NCBI GenBank assembly: GCA_946002345.1
Contig: CAMFZA010000137.1
Location: 1 to 5,262 of the forward strand
DNA length: 5,262 bases
Direction of reading: 5' to 3'
DNA from: an uncultured Phascolarctobacterium sp.
GTDB lineage: Bacteria; Bacillota; Negativicutes; Acidaminococcales; Acidaminococcaceae
The translations under genes and the position numbers were made by a program. Under the pieces are notes generated by a model. The model worked only from the letters and a program-made list of their open reading frames with translations, was not told where the DNA came from and ran no database searches. Positions 1 through 5,262 of this stretch are shown one piece after another; position 1 is the stretch's first letter; every line of letters starts with the position of its first letter.

Positions 1-43
1 TTATTAACTGAAAAATGTAAGTATCAATAAATTGCATTCAGTT

Positions 44-196
44 ATGTTGTCTGACAAAGGCTATCTGCATCCATCCATTACAAAGGATTTGGTTGCTGTG
101 TTAAACCATGGTAACCAGAAAGCCATCGAATATAGCATAGCTGAATATGAATTCGATGCACAACAAGGCATAATAACAAATATATACCCAAATTAA
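44..196 (+). CDS. Small unrecognised ORF or 3' remnant of an upstream gene (50 aa)
   Basis: I do not recognise this protein. The frame stays open from 8 to the TAA at 194-196, and the first ATG is at 44, giving 50 residues that begin MLSDKGYLHPSITKDL and end GIITNIYPN. The composition is protein-like, with charged and aliphatic residues alternating and no low-complexity run. No Shine-Dalgarno sequence precedes the ATG at 44 or the in-frame TTG at 32, and a stop lies at 5-7, which argues for a decayed or frameshifted gene end. A different frame enters from the left edge and stops at 28-30, so an upstream gene could have been shifted into this frame. The strong terminator 27 bp downstream shows that a + strand transcript ends here. 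It could also be a genuine small protein with a weak start. Confidence 0.3.
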   Translation: MLSDKGYLHPSITKDLVAVLNHGNQKAIEYSIAEYEFDAQQGIITNIYPN

Positions 197-222
197 CCTA
201 TCCATTCTAGACTCGTATTGTT

Positions 223-255
223 CCCGCTGGCTCCAAACCGGCGGGTTGTTTTTTT
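223..255 (+). terminator. Rho-independent terminator of the upstream unit
   Basis: An 8-bp GC-rich stem, CCCGCTGG (223-230) with CCGGCGGG (238-245), contains one G-U pair and has a 7-base loop. It is followed at once by TTGTTTTTTT (246-255). This is a textbook intrinsic terminator on the + strand. It separates the small ORF at 44-196 from the ATPase gene, so the latter needs its own promoter. Confidence 0.9.
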
Positions 256-256
256 G

Positions 257-536
257 CTTAATGTATTGTTGAAGCTCTCTTGGTGCTAAGCTTCATGTGC
301 GCAACTTTTTTTCCATGATATTTAAGTAAGCTAAGAGTATAATAAAACCACTTTCCTCACTGATTCTGCCTTGCTAGATGCTAAATTTTATTCACAAAAA
401 TTAGGGCATACAATATGGTATTATAATCACATACCAAAAAACATAGCAATGTGTACTGCTCCTTGACAACTTAATACAATCTTTGAACTCTTTTTCCAGC
501 ATTTTTTAGTCACATTACACACGGAGGATACCTACT
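257..536 (+). other. Gene-free leader upstream of the ATPase gene
   Basis: About 280 bases hold no supportable ORF, tRNA or repeat array. The promoter of the ATPase-nuclease operon should be here because a strong terminator lies just upstream. However, no position pairs good -35 and -10 boxes. Candidates are a perfect TATAAT at 422-427 with no recognisable -35, another TATAAT at 338-343 with no -35, and TACAAT at 475-480 preceded at 17 bp by TGTACT (3 of 6 matches). A TTGACA at 463-468 has no acceptable -10 at 16-18 bp. A short dyad, TGAAGCT (270-276) with AGCTTCA (289-295), could form a hairpin with a 12-base loop but lacks a U tract. The pattern suits a promoter that is weak or needs an activator; this is an inference. 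Confidence 0.5.
523..527 (+). promoter_or_regulatory. Ribosome binding site of the ATPase gene
   Basis: GGAGG lies 9 bases before the ATG at 537. It is the only strong Shine-Dalgarno sequence here, and an in-frame stop occurs upstream at 507-509, so the start at 537 is well supported. Confidence 0.85.
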
Positions 537-2627
537 ATGCTATTTTACCAAGTTCAAGTTACCAGCCAACAAATAATAACCTCCCTTCCTTTTTATACCC
601 AAGACCTTGCAGACTTCTATTCTAAGGAACACCCTGTGAAAGCTTTAAACGACTACATGGAAGATCCCTTGGATAATTATGCCAATAAATACAATGGCTA
701 CCATCTAAAGCCCATTATACATTCTATTGAAGATCAAAAATTTACTTTGCTTGCTTACTGCAAATACGAAATCAACAGCGGGCATGACCTTGCTGATTAC
801 ATAAAGAAGGCTTTCAGGAAGATTTTTGAGATGGAGCTTGCTATTGATAGCCTAGAGGAGCTTACCATCCACGAATTTTTGCACAGAATGTCCAGACGCG
901 AAAAGTGTGGCATTAGGCATGTGTACCTCGAATATAACAATAATAGATTGAATTTTGACTACATCTCTGAAAAAAATGAGAGCTTCTGGGAATTTCTTTA
1001 CCCTGCCTTGGATAAAGAAACAATTCGCGCCAAGGCCAAGGCTTTATTGCCTGACGCTAGTCTCTTGGAGGAAATTGAGCGTATTTTAAACCAGGACAGG
1101 GGCAAATTTTACGGTGTTCCTGTTCATTATAGAATCACTGCCGGTTCAACCAAAAGTGCGCAAGCCATGGTTGAAGTTTTAGTGCAGGCTTTGATGTGCA
1201 GTCATCGTTTAGCGACTAGTAGAACCAGTTATGTAAATCTGCCATGTTATCAGGCGAATTGTCCTCGTTCTGACTTACATGATATGATAGCCAATAATTA
1301 TGGTGCAGTAACAGTGGTAGAATTGGGTTCGCCATTGGATAGTGGCAAACTTTTCTTGCCCCGTAGACAGGATGCAACCCAATTGATCTTAAGCCCCTTG
1401 AGACTCTACAAGCGCTATTCCCAAATGATTTTTGTAGAAATCATTGGCAATCAAGATGGCCTAAAAAGCTGCTTTGAAAGCATTAATAAGGAAGTTACTT
1501 TGGTAGAAATTAAAGAGGGTACTGGTAGTAAACAAGCTGCTGAGAAGCTGCTCAAAAACATCGTAGAGCAATCAGATGTGAAAGAGTATGTGGACTATGA
1601 CGCATTAAGGAACATTGTTTTTGCTGATGCAGCCACCTGCTACAATACCTCCACTATTTATGAAAGATGGCAGGAATATGCTGATAGCGCACTTGTCAAC
1701 GCACTCTATTCTGAATATAAGCCTTTACTAACTACTAAAATCCGCCATGAGAAAGAGATTGTTGAGCAGGAGGCCCCATTTACGAAATTCAACAATATGA
1801 TTGGTCTGGATTCCGTAAAGCAAACAGCAAAAAAGCTTATTGCTACCTTCAAGGTGCAAAAACAACGTCAAAGCCTAGGCCTTGATAAAATGGGCTTTTC
1901 TAGGCATATGCTGTTTACGGGTAACCCAGGTACTGCCAAAACCACCGTTGCCCGTCTGCTGGCTCAAATTTTTGCCAAAGAGGGTATTACCGCTACCCCT
2001 ACCTTTATCGAATGTGGTCGTGCTGATATAGTTAGTGAATATGTTGGCCACACAGCAATCAAAGTAAAGAGTGTTTTTAAAAGAGCTAAGGGTGGTGTGC
2101 TTTTCATCGACGAGGCTTACTCCCTAGTGGATGGCTATCGCGGTCATTATGGTGATGAAGCCATCAATACCATCGTTCAAGAGATGGAAAACGACCGTGA
2201 GGACACCATTGTTATTTTTGCAGGCTATCCAAAGCCAATGCAACGTTTCTTGGATGCTAATGAAGGCCTACGCAGCCGCATCGGCTTTCAGCTGGAGTTT
2301 CCTGATTACAATGCCCAAGAGCTGCTAGCTATTCTAGAGCTCATGCTCAAGGAAAGGGCCTATAGTCTTAGCGACGGTGCTAAAGCCAAAGCTATTGATA
2401 TTTTTGAGCAGGCTGCTAAACAAAGCGACTTCGGCAATGGACGCTTTGTGCGTAATCTTCTGGAGCAAATGATTATGCAGCAATCCCTGCGCATTTATGA
2501 TGAGGACAGTGATATAAGCTGGGACAAGGACAGCATCAGTATGCTTACTGCAGCCGATATTCCCAGTGATATACTGCCTAATTCTCAAAATAAAGAAACT
2601 AAATCCATTGGTTTTCACTGCGCCTAA
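537..2627 (+). CDS. Two-module AAA+ ATPase, CbbX/SpoVK-type C-terminal domain
   Basis: This is a predicted cytoplasmic ATP-driven remodelling protein of 696 residues with no signal peptide or membrane segment. The C-terminal module (about 412-650) is a full AAA+ domain of the CbbX/CfxQ/SpoVK type. It has Walker A GNPGTAKTT (462-470, K468), a pore-loop-like EYVGHTA (501-507), Walker B VLFIDEAYSL (521-530, D525 and E526), a sensor-1 strand IVIFAGYP (558-565), a candidate arginine finger GLRSRIG (577-583) and sensor-2 GNGRFVRN (633-640, R636). Walker A carries Ala where most members have Gly before the Lys. The stretch of about 190-400 resembles a second AAA+ fold without catalytic residues: GSTKSAQA (203-210) sits where a P-loop would be, VTVVELG (258-264) at Walker B, and MIFVEIIG (297-304) at sensor 1. 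Residues 1-190 are unrecognised. CbbX-type ATPases usually form hexamers that thread or remodel a partner protein; the partner here is unknown. The nuclease gene follows 62 bp downstream. The ATPase call is secure; the substrate is not known. Confidence 0.92.
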   Translation: MLFYQVQVTSQQIITSLPFYTQDLADFYSKEHPVKALNDYMEDPLDNYANKYNGYHLKPIIHSIEDQKFTLLAYCKYEINSGHDLADYIKKAFRKIFEMELAIDSLEELTIHEFLHRMSRREKCGIRHVYLEYNNNRLNFDYISEKNESFWEFLYPALDKETIRAKAKALLPDASLLEEIERILNQDRGKFYGVPVHYRITAGSTKSAQAMVEVLVQALMCSHRLATSRTSYVNLPCYQANCPRSDLHDMIANNYGAVTVVELGSPLDSGKLFLPRRQDATQLILSPLRLYKRYSQMIFVEIIGNQDGLKSCFESINKEVTLVEIKEGTGSKQAAEKLLKNIVEQSDVKEYVDYDALRNIVFADAATCYNTSTIYERWQEYADSALVNALYSEYKPLLTTKIRHEKEIVEQEAPFTKFNNMIGLDSVKQTAKKLIATFKVQKQRQSLGLDKMGFSRHMLFTGNPGTAKTTVARLLAQIFAKEGITATPTFIECGRADIVSEYVGHTAIKVKSVFKRAKGGVLFIDEAYSLVDGYRGHYGDEAINTIVQEMENDREDTIVIFAGYPKPMQRFLDANEGLRSRIGFQLEFPDYNAQELLAILELMLKERAYSLSDGAKAKAIDIFEQAAKQSDFGNGRFVRNLLEQMIMQQSLRIYDEDSDISWDKDSISMLTAADIPSDILPNSQNKETKSIGFHCA

Positions 2628-2676
2628 TTTTTAAAGGTAAATCCTTTTATTAGATATTTAGATAGAGTATGTGGAT

Positions 2677-2682
2677 GGGAGG
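2677..2682 (+). promoter_or_regulatory. Ribosome binding site that sets the nuclease start
   Basis: GGGAGG lies 7 bases before the ATG at 2690. It falls inside the longer reading frame that would begin at ATG 2669, and it is only 1 base from the ATG at 2684. The spacing therefore favours 2690 as the true start. Confidence 0.8.
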
Positions 2683-2689
2683 AATGCAT

Positions 2690-3904
2690 ATGGTAGAGAT
2701 TTTCTTTCACAAAGAACCCGAACGCATCGGTGGCGGCATCACCGAAATCAAATACAATAATCATCGCCTGATTATTGATATGGGGGCTGAGCTACAATTT
2801 GAGCCCTTCGGCCGTGCCTTTCCTGAAGACATGAACGAGCTTAACCCACAAATTTCCGGCGTAACCAGCGGCGTACCTGACTGTGACGGGGTCCTTATTT
2901 CTCACTATCACGAGGACCACATCGGCCTTTTACGCTATTTGTTACCGGATGTTCCAGTATATATGACTAAGGTCTGCCGTGATATCAGCCTTGCCATCAA
3001 AAACAGGCTCAAAAACGCCGGGCATATTGATCCCAGTGACAACAGCATATCCTGCCTTGAAAGAGCTCATGTCTTTACTCTAACCGATTTTGGACGTGAT
3101 ATAGAAATTGGTCCCTTCATCGTGCGCCCCTTGCGTGTAGACCACTCCGCCTTTGATGCCCTAGCCTATCTAATTACCGTAGGCGGCAAGCGAATCTTTT
3201 TTACCGGCGATTTTCGCAGCCACGGCTACACAGGCAAAAAATTCTTCCAGCTCCTAAACTATTATGTTGGCAAGGTAGATGTTCTCCTTATCGAAGGAAC
3301 CATGCTTGGCCGCGAAGATAAGGAGTTTAGCGAATGGGAGCTTTCTAGAAAAATGCAGGAAGTATGCGCTAAATATAAATACGTCCTTTACCTTGGTTCC
3401 TCCACCAATATAGACAGCCTTTTTAGCATCAGCAACGCTGCTTATTATACAGATAAAAAGCTTTGCCTTGATACTTACCAAAAGGATATCCTGCAGATTG
3501 TAGCTGAGAACAGCAGCTCTGAGTTTTATAAGAAGGATTTCGAGAACACTGATTTCCACAAAAACGGTCTTGTCATTGCCATGCGTATGAGCCAATTAGG
3601 TTTTGCAAAAAAATTTTACGAAAAATATGGCAACGAAAGCGCTATTATTTATTCCCTGTGGGAGGGATATGTGGAGCGCGACGACGAACTCAAGGCTCTA
3701 AGTAAGCTATGGGGCGACCGGTTTATCCCCTTGCATAGCGGCGGCCACGCCAGCATCGATACCTTAGAGCGTACTCTTTCAATCTGCGCGGATGAACGCA
3801 CCACTATTATTCCTATGCATGTAAATGCCGTGGAAGATTTTCGCAAACTCTCTACCGTAGGCAATGTAGTAGCCATGCACAAGGGATGGAGCTTAGAAAT
3901 ATAA
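2690..3904 (+). CDS. Metallo-beta-lactamase-fold, beta-CASP-like nuclease
   Basis: This is a predicted zinc-dependent hydrolase of 404 residues, most likely acting on RNA or DNA in the cytoplasm. Metal-binding motifs are complete: SHYHEDHIG (71-79, H72, H74, D76, H77), H152 in VDHSAF, D174 in FTGDFR and H377 in IPMHVN. The beta-CASP signatures of RNase J and CPSF-73 relatives are also visible: acidic E202 in LLIEGTML (motif A), HSGGHAS (349-355, like HVSGHAS of RNase J) and the H377 strand (motif C). The protein is much shorter than RNase J (about 550 aa) and lacks its C-terminal extension, so it is not the housekeeping RNase J. The start at 2690 is chosen from its GGGAGG site; an in-frame ATG at 2669 would add seven residues. 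It follows the ATPase gene by 62 bp and precedes a terminator, which implies an ATPase-nuclease operon. A non-nuclease MBL hydrolase is possible but less likely given HSGGHAS. Confidence 0.88.
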   Translation: MVEIFFHKEPERIGGGITEIKYNNHRLIIDMGAELQFEPFGRAFPEDMNELNPQISGVTSGVPDCDGVLISHYHEDHIGLLRYLLPDVPVYMTKVCRDISLAIKNRLKNAGHIDPSDNSISCLERAHVFTLTDFGRDIEIGPFIVRPLRVDHSAFDALAYLITVGGKRIFFTGDFRSHGYTGKKFFQLLNYYVGKVDVLLIEGTMLGREDKEFSEWELSRKMQEVCAKYKYVLYLGSSTNIDSLFSISNAAYYTDKKLCLDTYQKDILQIVAENSSSEFYKKDFENTDFHKNGLVIAMRMSQLGFAKKFYEKYGNESAIIYSLWEGYVERDDELKALSKLWGDRFIPLHSGGHASIDTLERTLSICADERTTIIPMHVNAVEDFRKLSTVGNVVAMHKGWSLEI

Positions 3905-3908
3905 TTTT

Positions 3909-3934
3909 TACCCCAATACCATTGGGGTATTTTT
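3909..3934 (+). terminator. Rho-independent terminator of the ATPase-nuclease operon
   Basis: A perfect 9-bp stem, TACCCCAAT (3909-3917) with ATTGGGGTA (3921-3929), has a 3-base loop and is followed by TTTTT (3930-3934) and more AT-rich sequence. It begins 4 bases after the nuclease stop codon. It closes the two-gene operon and separates it from the regulator gene. Confidence 0.9.
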
Positions 3935-3970
3935 ATTATATACTAATACTGAATAAGCTTTTAAAATACA

Positions 3971-3988
3971 TCTGCTTGAAATCGCAGA
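3971..3988. promoter_or_regulatory. Possible operator dyad over the regulator's -35 box
   Basis: TCTGC (3971-3975) and GCAGA (3984-3988) form an inverted repeat with an 8-base spacer that contains the -35 hexamer TTGAAA. A protein bound here would block RNA polymerase, so it could be an autoregulatory site for the HTH-WYL protein encoded downstream. The arms are only 5 bp and could be chance. Confidence 0.3.
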
Positions 3989-4004
3989 AGTTTTCAGTTA
4001 TACT
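3976..4004 (+). promoter_or_regulatory. Sigma-A-type promoter of the WYL regulator gene
   Basis: TTGAAA (3976-3981, 5 of 6 consensus matches) is followed after exactly 17 bp by TATACT (3999-4004, 5 of 6). Transcription would begin near 4011, leaving a leader of about 50 bases with the ribosome binding site at its end. It lies just downstream of the operon terminator, so the regulator is expressed independently of the ATPase and nuclease. Confidence 0.75.
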
Positions 4005-4044
4005 TGTGTCATAAAGTTTTAATATATCTCTTTCATTGTTTATA

Positions 4045-4052
4045 AAAGGTGG
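4045..4052 (+). promoter_or_regulatory. Ribosome binding site that sets the regulator start
   Basis: AAAGGTGG, one mismatch from AAAGGAGG, ends 7 bases before the ATG at 4060. An in-frame TTG at 4036 lies upstream of this site and has no site of its own, so 4060 is the preferred start. Confidence 0.75.
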
Positions 4053-4059
4053 TGCTATA

Positions 4060-5082
4060 ATGCTTGATAAAGCTGACAAAAAAGCTATTATGCTGTGCAT
4101 TCTAAAAACCTTAGAAATCCACACTGATGCCGAACATCCCTTAACTCATGAGCAAATCGCCCAAAGGTTAGAAAAGGACTTTGGATTAGATAAGCCCAGT
4201 CGCAACACTATTGCCAACCATATCAATATTTTGCGAGATGGTCTAGATTATGATATTAGGTATGGAGCAGGCAATAAAGGCGTTTATTTAGTGGATAGAA
4301 TTTTACCAGCCATACATTTAAAGGCATTGATAAGCCAATTGGCCACCGCTAAATCCTTACCCAGCGAAAACGCTCAAAATCTTATTAAAGCATTGGAATC
4401 CTTACATAACAAGCATTTTCGTGGTCTCAAAAATACCAGCTCTGTTAAAAACTATATTCACCAACGCAACGAACAATTCTTCAACAATCTAGAGATTATT
4501 GATACTGCCATAAATAAAGGACTTCAAATTAGCTGTACCTATAACGATATTGGTCTTAAGGGTGAATTAGTACCTCGTAAGCAGGGAGATAAAAAACTTA
4601 TCTATATACTTCATCCTTACGAAATGGCTTGTGTGGATGGCTTCTATTATCTCATTGCTAGTGCTTTTGATTACAATGAGCTAAGGCATTTTCGTATTGA
4701 CCACATTACAGAAATCATGCCTTTGGAAAATCAGAAACGTATCCCCCTAGAGAAAATCACGGGGTACAGCGGATGTATATCTTTTGACTTACCCAAATAT
4801 GTGCGTGAGCATGTGCTTATGTTTAATGGTAAAATTGAACGCATCACTTTTATTGCTGACCGATATATTCTCAATTATGTGTGGGATGTTTTTGGAGATA
4901 GAGCTCAAATTAAAGCTGTTAAAAATAATCCAAAACAGATTGAATTTACAGTGCACACAACAGCTGAGGCTGCTAAAATTTTTGCTAAACAGTACTGCAC
5001 TAGTTGCCAACTTATTTCGCCTGAGCAAATCCGCAGAGAACTCTCTTTAGAATTTAATAACGTTGCGGAAAAGTATAAATAA
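4060..5082 (+). CDS. HTH and WYL-domain transcriptional regulator
   Basis: This is a predicted cytoplasmic DNA-binding regulator of 340 residues. Residues about 5-75 form a winged helix-turn-helix: LTHEQIAQRLEKDFG then SRNTIANHINILR (about 28-59), ending in the wing GAGNKGVYLV (60-69). Residues about 138-212 form the WYL domain, with ISCTYND (147-153), ILHPYEMACVDGFYYLIA (173-190) and LRHFRIDHI (199-207). Residues about 245-335 fit the C-terminal extension common in this family. WYL domains are thought to sense nucleic-acid or nucleotide ligands, and such regulators often sit beside phage-defence genes. It has its own promoter and lies 155 bp behind the nuclease gene, past a terminator. The simplest idea is that it controls the upstream operon, itself, or both; this is inferred from position. 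The family call is firm; whether it represses or activates cannot be read from the sequence. Confidence 0.93.
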   Translation: MLDKADKKAIMLCILKTLEIHTDAEHPLTHEQIAQRLEKDFGLDKPSRNTIANHINILRDGLDYDIRYGAGNKGVYLVDRILPAIHLKALISQLATAKSLPSENAQNLIKALESLHNKHFRGLKNTSSVKNYIHQRNEQFFNNLEIIDTAINKGLQISCTYNDIGLKGELVPRKQGDKKLIYILHPYEMACVDGFYYLIASAFDYNELRHFRIDHITEIMPLENQKRIPLEKITGYSGCISFDLPKYVREHVLMFNGKIERITFIADRYILNYVWDVFGDRAQIKAVKNNPKQIEFTVHTTAEAAKIFAKQYCTSCQLISPEQIRRELSLEFNNVAEKYK

Positions 5083-5191
5083 ATTCGATTCGTTGTAATA
5101 GAACTCACCAAGCCGACTATTATTTCTTTAAATAGAGATAATGTTTATAATAATACAACTTCTAATGTTTTACAATCAAATTGATAAAAAG
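5083..5191. other. AT-rich non-coding spacer after the regulator gene
   Basis: I see no supportable gene here. A perfect TATAAT at 5146-5151 has no usable -35 upstream. GTTGTA (5092-5097) and TACAAC (5154-5159) form a short, widely spaced dyad of doubtful meaning. The stretch is probably the 3' untranslated region of the regulator transcript, leading to the terminator hairpin. Confidence 0.4.
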
Positions 5192-5228
5192 AAAACCTCT
5201 CTTACACAAAATGTTAAAGAGAGGTTTT
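5192..5228. terminator. Bidirectional intrinsic terminator
   Basis: A perfect 12-bp stem, AAAACCTCTCTT (5192-5203) with AAGAGAGGTTTT (5217-5228), has a 13-base loop in which ACA (5204-5206) can also pair with TGT (5212-5214). On the + strand the U run is only TTTT and would serve the regulator gene. On the - strand the stem is followed by TTTTCTTTTT, a better tail. The stronger minus-side tail suggests a convergent gene on the - strand just beyond the right edge; the last 30 bases are too short to identify one. Confidence 0.8.
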
Positions 5229-5262
5229 AACTGTCTCATGTAAAGTTGTCAATTAACAATCT

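Noticed and set aside
2131..2328. Overlapping + strand ORF inside the ATPase gene
   Set aside because: It is an out-of-frame shadow of the Walker B to arginine-finger region with no start signal. The + strand ORF at 4784-5050 inside the regulator gene is rejected for the same reason.
2334..2618. Minus-strand ORF of 94 codons inside the ATPase gene
   Set aside because: It lies opposite conserved AAA+ lid sequence, shows no recognisable protein motifs and is best explained as a shadow of the coding strand. The same applies to the minus-strand ORFs at 3254-3595, 3649-3882, 3936-4124, 4789-5028 and 4905-5111.
2633..2647. Hairpin AAAGG-TAAAT-CCTTT between the ATPase and nuclease genes
   Set aside because: A 5-bp, mostly A-T stem without a clean U tract is too weak to be a terminator; read-through into the nuclease gene is expected.
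2669..2689. Upstream ATG starts (2669 and 2684) for the nuclease gene
   Set aside because: The GGGAGG site at 2677-2682 lies inside the longer form and too close to 2684; only ATG 2690 has proper spacing, and MVEIFF is a natural start for an MBL first strand.
4036..4059. TTG start at 4036 for the regulator
   Set aside because: It has no ribosome binding site, while ATG 4060 is preceded by AAAGGTGG at the right distance.
1..5262. CRISPR array, tRNA, rRNA or tandem repeats
   Set aside because: No regularly spaced repeats, cloverleaf-like sequence or rRNA signature was seen on either strand.

Overview
The window looks like a chromosomal segment from a low-GC Bacillota species, perhaps an anaerobe of the Negativicutes or Clostridia. 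The signs are AT-rich intergenic DNA, purine-rich GGAGG-type ribosome binding sites, a good sigma-A-type promoter, and stem-plus-U-tract terminators. The lineage is an inference; no marker gene fixes it. All convincing genes are on the + strand.

Layout: (1) 1-256 is the tail of an upstream transcription unit: a small unrecognised ORF or gene remnant (44-196) and a strong intrinsic terminator (223-255). (2) 257-536 is a gene-free leader with no convincing promoter. (3) 537-2627 encodes a 696-aa protein with a complete C-terminal CbbX/SpoVK-type AAA+ ATPase domain. It follows an N-terminal half that seems to contain a second, degenerate AAA+ module. (4) 2690-3904 encodes a 404-aa metallo-beta-lactamase-fold protein with the metal ligands and HSGGHAS signature of beta-CASP nucleases (RNase J/CPSF-73-like). 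It lies 62 bp behind the ATPase gene with no good terminator between them, so the two probably form an operon, closed by a terminator at 3909-3934. (5) 4060-5082 encodes a 340-aa HTH-WYL-domain transcription regulator with its own promoter (TTGAAA-N17-TATACT) and a small dyad over the -35 box. (6) 5083-5262 is non-coding, with a 12-bp perfect hairpin that can terminate transcription from both sides, followed by a sequence cut by the window edge.

Reading of the whole: an AAA+ remodelling ATPase and a beta-CASP-type nuclease are co-transcribed, next to a WYL regulator that could control them. WYL regulators are often found beside phage-defence and nucleic-acid stress loci. The trio is therefore a candidate for a compact, ATPase-driven RNA- or DNA-processing or defence module. 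That function is inferred from domains and gene order only; no step of it is shown by the sequence.
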